Shown piece after piece: positions 31,000 to 42,593 of a stretch of 64,000 bases of DNA. The first letter of the stretch is position 1. The number at the start of each line of letters is the position of its first letter. Source of the DNA: Euborellia annulipes (taxonomy: Eukaryota > Arthropoda > Insecta > Dermaptera > Anisolabididae); assembly GCA_023213315.1 (NCBI GenBank), contig JAKCPI010011712.1, positions 248,001 through 312,000 of the forward strand, written 5' to 3'. Position numbers and translations under genes: made by a program. The notes under the pieces are model-generated. The model worked only from the letters and a program-made list of their open reading frames with translations. It ran no database searches and had not been told where the DNA came from.

Positions 31000-32960
31000 A
31001 GATATGCATAAATATTTATTCATTTGATATATTATTAATATGATATTAAGTATATTTTTTTTATTAACATTTTGAGATTAAATAAACGTTTTTCAAAATT
31101 GAAGGACTTTGTGCATTTTTTGAAATTATTAAAAATAAAAAAAAAAATATTTATTCACTCTATTTTTTTAAATTTACATTTTAATTCATGTTTCATGAAT
31201 ATTTTTCTCATTTAATATGAATAGTAATTAAATCAGAATAATTTTTATGCTTTAAAAACTCTTCTCTAAATAAAACAATTAGTTTAATTATATTATTAAA
31301 ATAAATAATATAAATATGTAAAAAATTGTGAAGTACATTTATGTGATAATTTAAAAAATATCAATATTTGTTGGTTTTATTTATTATTATTTAATTAAAG
31401 AAACAATTTTCATAAATATTATTTATTATATTAAAGTGGTTTGTAAATTTCAATGAGAGTTGTCAATAAATTGATTTTAAATAATAATTTTTTTACATAT
31501 TTGTTTTGAAATTCTTGCATCTCTATATTCTTTAAATTAGTTCAGACTAGATGTTTAAATAAATTTAAACAAGCTCTTTTTGTTTTTGTGACTATTCGTA
31601 TTTCAAAAGGTAATTTGAAAAGAAAATCTGAAACTAATTGAGTTAATGATATAAAATATTAAGAGAATTTTTTAGTTCTTATGTCGGGATTAAAGAGAAG
31701 ACGTTTCGGGTATTTTCAAGAAATAATTAAGGAAAATACAAGTCAGTAAAAGTGTTGACTCAGCGCGATTGTGAAAAAAAGATAAATTGAGCAGCTTTGT
31801 CGCTTTTTAGGGATAAAAAATTAAAAGAGCGACGATTGGGAAATATTCAAATTTATCCCTCCTTCCTCTCATTCTTTTAATATTATTCATCGATAAAAGG
31901 GAATAAAAATACCAATGGAATTAATAATATGAGATTAGCGTTTGCTTTCATTATACGCTCTCGGCTGTATCTCGGATAAATCGTGCAAATCATAAATTTC
32001 AATTTGCCAAATAACTCGGTTTGTGGTCTGATCAGTTTTTCGTAACAATCGTACAAGTGGTTTTAAAACGTAATTTATAAATTTAGTTTGTCTGAAAAAC
32101 AGCAGGTGAACACGTCTGGAATTTAATTATGTCCTATAATTGCATGAAAATAAATTAGAACTCGAATCTATTACTAGAAACTAAATAATTATTTTTACTC
32201 TTTAAAATGACTTAAAATATTATTTTAATTTATTATTTAAAATATACTTCGCTTTTTTTAAAGATTTCGTTTTCTCTTATCTTTTCTGTTTATATTTCTC
32301 GTAAAAATATTGCGAAAAAATAGAGCATTTCTATCTTGGTGTTACATCTGTCCATCACTGTATTATCCTGATTATATTTAAGAGCTAAACAACTAGGTAA
32401 AAAGATGAAGCACTGGTAAAAATGGCAGACAAGTCGAAAGAAACGCTTGTCTTATTCAGGGCCGAAATCCACATACGAAAAAGGAAAACATTTGCAGCTA
32501 AACGTGATCTTCTCCAAAAGGGTAGTTTTATTTTTATAAACGCGTGCTTATAAGACAAAAAAAGGGAAATAAAACGTCAGCCATTTGATCTAAGGGAGCC
32601 GCAAAATTGGATAAATAGAGGAATCTTCACTAAGAGAAAAAGTGAAGCTCTCTATTCATATTTAATATTACGGCGTTTTGTAAAAATTATTTTTGAATTA
32701 ATAAAAAGAACACTTTTTAATTTCCCAATAATATACTGGTATTATTTATTATAATTTGAATTTGAATCGCGATTCAGTCTTAGATCTCAGACTCTGCATT
32801 TTAGGAAAAATAGTTTAGTGTCGAGGGGGTACAAGCTTTCGAGGTAAAGTTTTTTTAGTTGAAACCTATATTATATTATGATCTACCTAATCTTAATTTA
32901 TAAAAAAAACTGATCAACTTTTATTAGAATTATTTATTTATATGGCACCAAATAAAAAGA
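31000..32960. other. Long unassigned AT-rich stretch
   Basis: No gene supported. A 43-codon frame at 32422-32553 (MADKSKETLVLFRAEIHIRK at its start) has more even codon use than the surroundings, but it is short, unmatched, and its ends do not coincide with clear splice sites. Confidence 0.4.
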
Positions 32961-32969
32961 AATATCTCA

Positions 32970-33372
32970 AAAAATCTGGTGTTCCTATCTTTCCTATAAA
33001 GTACAAGAATAAAGTATGCTTCAAACAATTTTGAGGAAAAATGTGAATATACATTTTAAAGAGCATCTAAAACATAGTTGATTTATGAATTTTAATCAAA
33101 ATCTTTTGAGAAATCGAAAAAAATTGAAATATTAAGTGTTAGTACTTTTTGGTTACTTTTATTTAAAAGCTTATTTTCGGGCCTCAGTGGGGTACCTAAC
33201 TTAAATATAAAATTTTAACTTCGTAATTCATTTCCTTCATACTTTATTTTGATCACTGACAGATCAATTTGCGGGAACCACTTTTTTGGCCTCAAAACGT
33301 TTATTTCCATCAAAATCTCGACATGAATCCAATACTTTCTATCTAGGTATATAGGCAAAAGAAAGTCAACAT
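32970..33372 (+). repeat. Family B repeat, head hairpin deleted
   Basis: AAAAAATCTGGTGT is joined directly to CCTATCTTTCCTATAAAGT. The body follows to CAATACTTTCTATCTAGGTA and GGCAAAAGAAAGTC. The head loop is gone. Confidence 0.75.
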
Positions 33373-33446
33373 ATACAAATGTTCTTAACAGTTATTAAAA
33401 TTAAATTATCAAAGAAGAAATCGAGTCATTTTAAACAATTTGTTAA

Positions 33447-33605
33447 AGGTCTTTTTCGGCATCTAAGGCCATTTAGACCCTATCCCTATTTATTACAAAT
33501 GATTGGTAGCCATTCAGTGAAATAAATTTTTCTCGCTTGGGACGGGAAGCGAACCCGGGACCCTAGGTACTAGAAGCTAATATCTTCTCTCTGAGCTCTG
33601 CTCGG
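33447..33605 (-). mobile_element. tRNA-derived SINE
   Basis: In minus orientation: A-box region CAGAGAGAAGATATTAGC, B box CCCGGGTTCGCTTCCCGTCC, body TTTCACTGAATGGCTAC, end GCCTTAGATGCCGAAAAAG. Same family as 11867. Confidence 0.75.
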
Positions 33606-33609
33606 ATCA

Positions 33610-35170
33610 CAGGCATTAAGAATCTAAATCTATATGAAAAACCTGAATACTCCAAAAAATTTGTTTTTAAACTAACATTGTTTCTAACGATGCTTGGTAT
33701 TTGAGGCTCTGACTTAAAACATCCAGAATACAATTTCGCACAGCTAGGCAGTTTTGAATGTTTACATTTTCCTCTTATATCAAATAAATCTCGATGGAAT
33801 GGTCTATAATCGACCTATTTACTTATTTAACATTGGCTAATGACCTCTCGTTCTCCCAGTAAATTCTAGCGCAATTAATAGAATCGATATTTCATATAAA
33901 GATGAAAAATAATCTTAAAGAACTTTTAAAAAATTTTATTCATAAATTATTTGTCTGGCTGCCTTCGTTCTTACAATCTTCCATCATATCAAATAAAGTA
34001 AAGGCTCTGATCTTAAACAAAAAGTGTTATCAATCAGTCTTTGGGAGCTTCAGGATGCCATTTTTTACTGACAGTGAGTCAAATATGAAAAACAAATTTT
34101 TCGCAAAAAGGCGAAAAACATCATCCCTTAAACGATTGAATCCCTTTTATGACTCAGCAGATATCTTGTTCGTTACGAATTTGCTTTGCCAATGGATCTA
34201 TTAGTGAAGATCACAGCATCTCTTATTTACTCAAATAAGAAAATTATTTAACATTTAATCATCTCATCTAATTAAATGTTTATTCTTTAGAGAAGTTTTC
34301 TTTTCATTAATTAATTGAAAAAAAAATCCACAAAAGCAAGGTAATTTAATTGTTCAACTTTTCTGCTTTAGAACAAACAAAGCAAATTTATATTAAGAAT
34401 TCAATAATAGTGTGCGGCATCATACTAAAATGTATTTGAATTAGATTATAAAAGTATGGAAGGGCTAAAACTATAGTTTATGCTGATAAGGAGAGACTCA
34501 AGTCCTTTCTGCTCGCCTTTTGATAGGAGCAGGTTCGTCTGAAGCTTCAAAGAAGGAATCCGAGTGTAAATCAACTTCCACTTCTCTGGGGTTTATTTAG
34601 TATATTCAATGAATCTTAAAATTTATTTTATAATAATAGTAAATACCTACGCTTAAATTGAATTCATTTATTAAGTTGGAAATAGTAGCTTTTAAAAATT
34701 AATCCTTGGCAGGTCACTAAAGGGGCTAGTTCTTATTTTTGAATTAAATTTTTCTTTTTTTTTGTTATATCTCTTTCGTATTTTTTTTCTCTTTCTTTTC
34801 ATTTATCCTCATATTAATTTAATCTCTTTTTTTATAATCTTTAAAAAATTCATTTGAAGCGTAGAATTTATTTTAGAAAAAGAAGGTTTTGAGATCATTT
34901 TATCGCTTGTTTGTATCAGATATTTAAATTAAGCCAGAAAAATCATAAAAATTTCATCATTTAAGAAATAAACTTTCTCTAGACTAACAAAATGTTTTGT
35001 AGAGCCATGAAATAAAAAAATTTTAGATAAAAATAAGAATAGAAAACATGAAAATTTTAATTAATCCAAAAAATTAATATATCGTCTCTTGATCTAAAAA
35101 ATTTGCCCAGTTTTTCAATCATGCTAGTGGGGGGGGGAGGGTGGAGGGACTTGTTATACTACCAAAATAA
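33610..35170. other. Unassigned AT-rich stretch
   Basis: A 100-codon plus-strand frame (33902-34204, MKNNLKELLKNFIHKLFVWL at its start) has no domain I recognise and AT-driven composition. I do not call it a gene. A G homopolymer lies at about 35129-35139. Confidence 0.4.
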
Positions 35171-35282
35171 ATATAACAAAATTATTGTTTGCATAAACAA
35201 TTTATAGCTGAGTTGTTATATTAATAAGAGGGTAAAATGAGAAATGCAGCTAAGGTTATTTCTTTATTTGGTTAATTCACAC

Positions 35283-35323
35283 AGCTGACGTTTCGGTTCC
35301 GTGTTTGAACCATCTTCAGAGCT
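35283..35323 (-). ncRNA. Hammerhead ribozyme, third sub-family, left arm
   Basis: Minus strand: AGCT, CTGAAGA, helix II GGTTC/GAACC with loop AAACACG, GAAACGTC, AGCT. Helix I and helix II are perfectly paired. All core bases are present. Confidence 0.9.
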
Positions 35324-35380
35324 GGCGAAAAGTCATTATGAAAGTGTCATAGTGGATTTTATACATTGTTGAAAAATTCT

Positions 35381-35383
<3 letters not shown>

Positions 35384-35422
<39 letters not shown>
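35384..35422. repeat. AT microsatellite
   Basis: Alternating TA array inside the PLE-like element centre. Confidence 0.92.
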
Positions 35423-35426
<4 letters not shown>

Positions 35427-35456
35427 TGAGACGACCAGGTACATAAACTTTTCACC

Positions 35457-35497
35457 AGCTCTGAAGATGGTTTAAACACGGAACCGAAACGTCAGCT
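35457..35497 (+). ncRNA. Hammerhead ribozyme, third sub-family, right arm
   Basis: AGCT, CTGAAGA (35461-35467), helix II GGTT/AACC, GAAA (35486-35489), cleavage predicted after C35493, AGCT. One helix II pair is altered relative to the left copy. Confidence 0.87.
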
Positions 35498-35999
35498 GTG
35501 TGAATTAACCTTAGCTGCATTTCTCATTTTACCCTCTTGGTAAAATTATTGTTAGTGTCTACTAGCAACCAAAATCTAAAAAAATGATATAAATTCAATT
35601 AGGCTTATCTTTAGATGTATGCCAACTAAAGTATAAGGGGAAGATATTTAACTCCCCCTCACATCCCCCTCCCATGTCCGTCTTATTCAATAGATTTTTT
35701 TTTTAATTATATTTTCTACAGTTTCCTTTGATAAAAGTTTAAATAAAACAATGGAAACGCAAAAAAACTTATTGTTAGGAGTAAGATATCAAGGTCCAAG
35801 GCTTTAGCAGTTGTAAAAAAAGATAGAGCTTGTTATAGAAACTGAAACATGAATGCGTTTTTTTTTTCCAAAAAAGATCCCCTCTCCTCATCAAATTTTG
35901 TTACTGGCTACGCCACTGATAGCCATTATAGTGTAATACAAAAAAATAGTTCATGAATAGGTCTGGGTGGAGAAAAAAAGTTTAAAAGAATTTTATCAT

Positions 36000-36740
36000 T
36001 ATAAACTGCTTTTTTTTATAAATTCAAAAATTTGATATTAAACCATCCTAAGACTGGTGATAATTACAAACATATGGATGGTATTAAATTTGTTTCTTTA
36101 ATTTGCTATTGAATTTGTTAATTCACGATATATTGTAAATTAATTTAAAACCATTTGTTTGCAAAAGTTGAACAACACACTCACCACGTTTTCTATTTGG
36201 ACGCGAATTAAACTCAGCATATGGCCGGAACGGTGGGGCGGTGGAGAGGGGGACGGGTGGAATGATCCAATATATAAATTCAAAAGTTGAAGAGCAATAT
36301 GGTTCTGATTCAATTTTCACTATATAGAAATATTAATGCAAAATCTTTATACTAGAGTTGTTGATAATTATAATAAAAGCAAGTGATGACAAAAATTTTA
36401 ATCTATATATTTTATGTGCAATTCAACCGAATGGGCTAATTTCAATTTAGAGAGATGAATATAAATTAAAATAGTGAAATAAATAATGAGTATTTAACAT
36501 AATTGGTCTTGGCCAGTAATAGGATTTTATTTTGGCTCAATATAATACCTATATGTGTGTATATATATATTTCTATATTAAATATATATACAATAAGTAT
36601 ATGTAAATAAAATCAAAGATAATAATTAGTTAGATATATAATTTTTCGTTTCCCGTAATAAAATCGACACTTTTTTTTTAATGTAGCCGAGAAAAAGAGA
36701 GAACTTTCAGACCATCTGGTGGAGTCATAATTTTATTTGA
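36000..36740. other. Unassigned AT-rich sequence
   Basis: No gene. A short GC-richer segment (36175-36265, CGGAACGGTGGGGCGGTGG) has no recognised function. A single GGCTACGCCACTGAT, typical of a hAT MITE end, lies at about 35906-35920 without a partner. Confidence 0.4.
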
Positions 36741-36829
36741 TTCAAAAATTATTTCGATGACTGTTGAACGATTAGATAAATAAAAGGAGAGAATGTCAGC
36801 CGAACAGTAGAGCCTGGAATCTCAATGAA

Positions 36830-36872
36830 AGAAGACGTTTCGGCTTTTATTAAATAATATCATCATCAGTTC
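36830..36872 (-). ncRNA. Hammerhead-like motif, helix II atypical
   Basis: Minus strand: CTGATGA, then TGATATTATTTAATAAAAGCC, then GAAACGTC. The inner TTATT/AATAA can pair, but the pairs next to the core are poor. Its position in a PLE arm supports descent from a ribozyme. Activity is doubtful. Confidence 0.5.
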
Positions 36873-37002
36873 TTATGAGAATATAGGCAGTCTCATTAAA
36901 GAGCACATCGAGATGCAGATAGAATTGTTATATACCGTATTAACAAATACAAAATCAAAAAAATATGTACCAAAGTTCTTGTATGCTCGTTAGCATATAA
37001 GG

Positions 37003-37048
37003 CCGAGTCTCAAATGTATAAAAAAAAGATGCACATTTGAGACTTGGC
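37003..37048. repeat. Hairpin (GGCCGAGTCTCAAATGT)
   Basis: GGCCGAGTCTCAAATGT is inverted as ACATTTGAGACTTGGCC after a short A-rich loop: a 17-bp stem with one mismatch, inside the large PLE-like element. Confidence 0.75.
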
Positions 37049-37140
37049 CATAATAACGTAGATTGACGAGAATACACGAATTCATGTATATATTTTTATA
37101 TTTTATACAAAAAGTAGTAAAAAAATTAAAGCAACAATTC

Positions 37141-37178
37141 CGAGACGTTTCGAGAAAACTTTATTCTCCCATCATCCC
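37141..37178 (-). ncRNA. Hammerhead-like motif, nested element, left arm
   Basis: Minus strand: GGATGATGG (expected CTGATGA), helix II GAGAA/TTCTC with loop TAAAGTT, GAAACGTC. Two core bases (the CT of CTGATGA) are changed, so it is probably inactive. Helix II is intact. Confidence 0.55.
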
Positions 37179-37329
37179 CTTTCAAAGTGTATATGACCCG
37201 GAGTTGTCATATGGGTACAATACATTCATCATGTTCATTCTCCCTGATTAATTCAAATGAATAACTCACCCATAAATACATAATGAATGATTTTGCCCTT
37301 TTAGCAACTCCGGGACATATCGAATTTGA

Positions 37330-37372
37330 AAGACTGATGATGAGAGAATAAAGTTGTACCGAAACGTCTCCG
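37330..37372 (+). ncRNA. Hammerhead-like motif, nested element, right arm
   Basis: CTGATGA at 37334-37340 and GAAACGTC at 37361-37368 are intact. Here helix II has decayed (GAGAGAA opposite TTGTACC), the opposite defect to the left copy. Confidence 0.55.
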
Positions 37373-37719
37373 TAATTGTTGAAAATCGGAGTCTAAAATT
37401 TTTTGGCTGCTCCTGTTCCCTTCCTTTTGGATAAATCAACAGCCACGTACTTCATTGGTTTGTATTTTGTATATGATAATATAGGCCTATAACAACTCTC
37501 TCTACATATCGATGTATTAATCATCGAGAATGCCTATTTTGTAATCATAATAATTTTTATGTTGTTATTTTATAATTTTTATTTATGCTCGTTTCATCAC
37601 ATAAGAACTGATGATGCGGTTATTTATAAAATTACAGTCGAAAATTTTCTTGTTTTTCATTCGATAGAGGCTATCCTGATTGCTGACGTCCTCTCCTTTT
37701 ATTTATCTAAAAAATTATT

Positions 37720-39040
37720 TTTATAAATTTTTATTTAATTCGTTGTGGTAATATCAGTCATATTATTTTATAATTTAAAATACAATTTTTTCAAACTAAT
37801 GAATTTTGAAATAGTGTGTAGGGCGACATGAATATACAGTATTATATAAAACAAAATAAAATAAGTAATCAAGTTTATTAAGATAATATGAAAGTAATAA
37901 ATTTTTAAAAAATGAAACGTCTTAGCGTACTGTTTTTATTACAATAAAATATTATTTTACTGAGTTAATTTAGCTAGCTTCCATTAACAAACCCCAACTA
38001 ATTTCTAAAGGTGTCACAATCGGGAAAATATATTGATATAGGTATCCTATAGTTTTATTTTAAACAATAATTTTATCCTTAGAAAAATATGACCATTGGT
38101 TTATAACAAGTGCTGATTTATATAATTTTAAAATGTCTTTTTAAGTTTAAAAATAAAAATAACAGAATGGTAAATAAATTTTTAATATTTAAAATTTTAT
38201 AACTATTTTAATAAAGGAACTAAACGAAAGTATGTCTTTAATAAATTTAAAATTTATTCAAACGGAAGCTTATTTTTCATTAAATTTATTCATAATGATA
38301 ATTGACGTTTAAAAGTCGACATGTTCCCCTCGACTTAAAAATAGGGTAAGTCATATCTGATATTAGAATTATTAAATATAATAATATAATTGTTATATTA
38401 AATTTAAATAAATTTTGATTAAAATCTTAAAACAAAAAAAAAATCGATTATTTATTTATGAAAATATTATTATCAACTTGATTGTTTCTCAGCAGTTTTC
38501 TTAAAGAGAAATTTCAAATTCCCAAAAGACAGATATGGACCGTTAATGGAGTTTCTAACAAAGTTAATAAAAAACGGTTTATCGTCGATAAAATTTATAG
38601 AACAATAAGTGTTCAATAAGAACCAAAGTGTATGATCTGTGTGGGCTTTAAATCTCGCCACAGGAACCTTAGGCTGGGGAATGCCGCGACCCCCTTCACC
38701 CCCTAGGGGCTTAAGTACCTGTTCGAGAGCGATATACTACTTACCCGTTAACCAATCAAAGTTCCATTACGAAATTGAATATGTAATCTGGAAAAAGAAA
38801 ATAAGAGAGAGACAGAGAATGATAAAATTTTAATTTTATTGTATAAAGATATTAAAAAAGCACAAGATGCGATCATGGACATTCGCCACCCCTTGGAAAT
38901 TGAATATTTCTTAAAAAAATATTATTTGGAGGCAAAGGGAAAAAGATTATAGCAAAGCCCTGCAATATTTGCACAGACAGACTTTTTGGCTTGAAGCTCC
39001 CTGCATTCATTTTTTCCTGATCAAAATTTTCTTCTTTCTG
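37720..39040. other. Unassigned AT-rich sequence
   Basis: No gene. A GC-richer block at 38645-38735 contains CCCCCTTCACCCCCTAGGGG and has no identified role. Confidence 0.45.
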
Positions 39041-39049
39041 GTATATTTT

Positions 39050-39680
39050 ATTTTTTCTTACCTATATATATATATATACATAGAGAGAGAGTGATTGATT
39101 CATTTCAAATATTATATTATATGTCGAGATTTTTATGGAATTACATGTTTTGAGGTCCCCTGAGTCCAAAAAAAGTGGATCTGTCTGTGAACAAAACATC
39201 TTAAGAGCTAAGAGGTTGAAATTTTATATTTAAGTTAGGTACCCCCTTGAGACGTAACACGAAGATTTTAAATAAAATCAGCCAAAAAGTACTAGTACTT
39301 TACTGATGTACTTTTCCGTTTTTTGGATTTTATAAAAATTCGCTCCAAAGATTTTGATTAAAATTTATAAATCATTTATTTTTTATTTGCTCTTTAAAAT
39401 GTATATTCTCATTTTTCCCTTGAAATTTTATCAGAGCACACTTTACTTTTGTACTTCATCAGGAAAGATTGGAGGAATGATTGTCATGGTAACAAAATAT
39501 AAATATTTTCCCATGTTTATAAATTTTATTACATCTTTAATTTTAAAATATCGGCACAAACTAAATATATATCGATACAAAATATCTGGTGTTACAAGCA
39601 CAAAACAGAACTTTCAATTACCAAAGGTAATAGAAAGTTTTGTGCAGTGCTTCCAGTCACACCAGATTTTTTCAATGCAC
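39050..39680 (-). repeat. Family B repeat, near full length
   Basis: Tail with AT repeat, then TATATGTCGAGATTTTTATG, GAGGTCCCCTGAGTCC, GTTAGGTACCCCCTTGAGAC, AAGTACTAGTACTTTACTG, TTGTACTTCATCAGGAAAG, and the head hairpin from ATCTGGTGTTACAAGCAC to GTCACACCAGATTTTTT. The 136-codon plus-strand frame at 39354-39764 is a by-product. Confidence 0.82.
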
Positions 39681-39689
39681 TTTGGAGTT

Positions 39690-40410
39690 GTTTATTTTTT
39701 TTTACCGAATGACTTTTTACTTTTTAAACTTTTTAATCGAAGATTTTTTAAAATAAATTTATAGTTCTATCTCACAAAACTAAATCGAAATTTCTAGATT
39801 AAGTTAGGGCTGAGTAAATTGTAGGAAAGTGAAATAATGAAGAATACAGTCAGAAGAGTTATTTTTTTTATTACAAAAGTATCCAGTACACATATATTCA
39901 TAATATATGCATTTTCAAAATTTTGGTTAATGTAAAAATTATAATTTTTTAAAAAAAATTTTTGATTAGAATTTTCTTCACCTTTTACAGATAAGATAAA
40001 ATAAAAAATAGAATACGATAATACTTTTCAATTAAATCGCATTACAAAATAAACAATGTTTATTTTATTTATTGATATTTTACAAATTACATTTAATGCC
40101 AAATTTGTGTTTGGTGTTTTTTGATAACTCTATTTATATTTGACCGTAAAAATGATAAAGATACTCTCATTTCTACTGCTACTCATGCTATTTAATTATT
40201 TTTTTAATATTTTTCTTTATGGCACCAAAATACTAAAGGTTTAAGACTGGCAACTCATAATATTAATAATAACAATTTGATTTATTTTAATTGTCAAAGA
40301 TTAAAAAAACAAAAACTGTTGTTTGCATTTATAAAATTGGTCTAGACACTTCAAAAATCTTGCCAAACGCTATTAAAATGTCAGGGTATCGTGGTTGAGA
40401 ATCAATGGCT
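39690..40410. other. Unassigned AT-rich sequence
   Basis: No gene or repeat was recognised. Confidence 0.5.
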
Positions 40411-40691
40411 GAGAGCAGCGTTTCCCAACCCTGGGGGTCCGTGAAACATACTTAAGGATACAGCAAGCAATAAAGAAACATTACATATATTGTAAAATTA
40501 ATGATTTAAAGAATATGTAAAAATATTTTCTCTCAAATTATATTTATGATTCATTTTAAGAGTATTTTTTTTTTAATCAGACCGAATTCATTATTATAAT
40601 AAATACTACTTTATTATTTATCTATTAAATTTAAAGATTGCGGTTTGGGTTTTAGGTGAAACATTTTAAAGTGAGGTTGTATTTATACGTA

Positions 40692-40850
40692 GGGTTCTCT
40701 GAGGTATGAGAGTAAAAACAACAATTGTAGATTATACTCGATATATTTCGGGACTGTAACTCCTGAAGAAGGGATAATATCCCGAATTATATCGAGTATA
40801 ATCTACAATTGTTGTTTTTACTCTCATACCTCAGAGAAACCCCACAAATA
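40692..40850. mobile_element. Foldback with hammerhead-like apex
   Basis: Long arms (GGTTCTCTGAGGTATGAGAG, ACAACAATTGTAGATTATAC, CTCGATATA) are inverted around an apex. The apex reads CTGAAGA, GGGAT, AATAT, ATCCC, GAATTATATC on the plus strand at 40763-40793. The left arm preserves the complement of GAAATATATC, so the ancestor probably had GAAA. Confidence 0.7.
40763..40793 (+). ncRNA. Hammerhead-like motif with GAATTATATC
   Basis: CTGAAGA and a perfect helix II (GGGAT/ATCCC) are followed by GAAT instead of GAAA. The inverted arm still has GAAA, so this appears to be a single recent substitution at a catalytic position. Helix I is the long arm pairing. Likely inactive as it stands. Confidence 0.5.
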
Positions 40851-41429
40851 AATAAAACAGTTATTTAGTATGTATGTATATGTTCTATAAAAATCCACAA
40901 TTTTCAATGAATCTATTTGAAATTAACACATACCATATAGTACATATAGTACACATTCCGTATAGTACATGGATCTGGGAGTAACATAGTAATAATTTGA
41001 ATCTCTTAAATATTTTGATAAAATAATTATAATCAAATTTCTTCAATAAGGGAACACAAAATAGACAAGTTGTCTTGGAAATTAGAGAGGCAGTTGGTAG
41101 CTCTCCAGGAATACGACTGGGCCTGTGGGAGCCTTGCAGACAGTTGAAAAAAATAGAGCACACATACGACTGACCCTTTAAACAGTCAAACATAGACCCT
41201 TTTGCTGTGGCCCAGTCGGTACCCTCGCTTGAATTCAAGATCCTTCCTTAACATCTTAACACTTGCATTGCAACAAGAAATATCCCAAATTGGCTATAAA
41301 CTTGCTGGCCGGAGGCGAGCAAGGGGGTCCAGGGCCACAGCCAAAGCCCTCTGAAGGCGGGCTTTGCGACTAGTCATTAATAAAAATAACGTCATATTTT
41401 GGTGAAAAAGGCCGGAAACGCTGGTCTAG

Positions 41430-42590
41430 AGACTATAAAATTTTAAACATGACCTCGATAAAGATTTTGACAGAATTAATCAACGGCATTGATGGCTTCG
41501 TTTGATAATACTCTCATTTCCAACTTGTTTATAATTTTGTATAAATGATCTAAAGCTTTAAATTCTCGGATAAATGTCAAAACTTCGGCATTTTGGTAAA
41601 TTAATTAATGAATTTATCATTCTATGAGTATTTATTTTACTTAATTCGAAATGTATTAATATTTATTTCTCCAGATATCTAAACATTAAACAAACCAATA
41701 TAATATTATCTTATTTGAGCGCGATGTCTGCCTATTTATTACAAATGACCTCAGGATAAACGATGACCCATCTATCAAAGGCAAAAATAATGTTCAATTG
41801 GCATAAAAATTGAAAAAATATTTACTTTTATCATGCATCGTTAATTTATATTGTAATTATTTTTTATTTGAGAATAATTTCTGCCCTGCACTTGTTTCAT
41901 TAAACGCTTTTAATTTCCCTTTTCTTTGTCCAAAAATTCATTCAAAATGAAGAATTCCATTGTGCCCTTGAATGTTAGTTTAATACTAGTATGAGAGATA
42001 TGCCTAATATATTTACATAAACTAATTCCATATGTTATCGGGGGCAGGTTGATATGTGCCTAGAATATATGAACATGAACATATTCACGGCAGTTAATTA
42101 CGATCGGTTCTAATTGTATTTAGTCGCTATCGTCCTCGACAATTGAAGTTAAACAGTCCGATAGCGAATGAATCATGTTAATTAAGTATTTATATGCCGT
42201 TTAGCCAGGCTAATGAGAGCACAAGTCGACCATACCTACTAATTATATGTATGCCAATTTATAAACAAATAATATATGAAAAGATGATAAATAAATAAAA
42301 AAAAAGCTTTTTTAGTTTTTAATTTTATGGTTTAAATTACAAATCGAAATATCTTGCTCAATGAACATACATTCAGTGGGGCCTGACCTGACCCAAAAAC
42401 TAATCGAGTACTTTCTTTTATATTTGGAAATAACGTGGCGCGAGGAAAAAGTATTTTTTCAATAATAGATAACTTTTTGTGATTTCTATGCCAACCCTAA
42501 TGCTCCCAAACAAAATCGTTTTTGTTTTTTTATAAAATAAATATAATGATTCCAAAACGGGAAGGGGGACCAAAAACTTGAAAATTTTCC
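41430..42590. other. Unassigned sequence with a mixed-composition block
   Basis: No gene. The block 42000-42240 has mixed composition and the inverted pair TCGCTATCG/CGATAGCGA (42124-42132 and 42161-42169), with several TAATTA words nearby. It could be a conserved noncoding element. Confidence 0.4.
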
Positions 42591-42593
42591 CTT

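Larger units (their letters stand above)
35190..35541. mobile_element. PLE-like foldback element, third sub-family
   Basis: The perfect 12-bp duplication AAAATTATTGTT lies at 35178-35189 and 35542-35553. A left tail (TGCATAAAC to TTATAGCTGAGTTG) is followed by an arm starting AGAGGGTAAAATGAG and its inverse CTCATTTTACCCTCT. An AT microsatellite sits in the centre. The right arm has lost about 16 bp between ribozyme and box. Confidence 0.92.
37100..37415. mobile_element. Nested PLE-like foldback, GAGAA-helix sub-family
   Basis: The arms around CAACAATTCCGAGACGTTTCG and CCGAAACGTCTCCGTAATTG are inverted, with the centre bounded by CCGGAGTTG and CAACTCCGG. Each arm carries a ribozyme string. 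The right arm ends in TTTTTTGGCTGC. No duplication was resolved, so the ends are approximate. Confidence 0.65.
36755..37708. mobile_element. PLE-like foldback element, large, with nested element
   Basis: Near-perfect duplication (CAAAAATTATTT at 36743-36754 and AAAAAATTATTT at 37709-37720, 11 of 12). A short left tail is followed by the arm TTAGATAAATAAAAGGAGAG and, at the other end, CTCTCCTTTTATTTATCTAA. The left arm has a minus-strand hammerhead string at 36830-36872. The right arm keeps CTGATGA at 37608, but its GAAACGTC has become GAAAATTTTC. A second foldback with its own ribozymes lies inside. Confidence 0.75.
40416..41423. mobile_element. Probable hAT element, eroded, with nested foldback
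   Basis: The left end CAGCGTTTCCCAACCCTGG and the inverted right end CAGCGTTTCCGGCC are of the hAT type (CAGTGTTTCCCAACC). The flanking octamers GCTGAGAG and GTCTAGAG match at only 5 of 8 positions, so the duplication is decayed or the pairing is wrong. Inside, a minus-strand 117-codon frame (40885-41238) shows no transposase motif. The foldback at 40697-40846 inserted later. Confidence 0.55.

Noticed and set aside
35883..35925. hAT MITE ending GGCTACGCCACTGAT
   Set aside because: A single end only. No left terminus or duplication found, so mentioned only inside an unassigned region.
39354..39764. 136-codon plus-strand frame
   Set aside because: It lies within a family B repeat and reads through its head hairpin. 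Other copies do not keep the frame.
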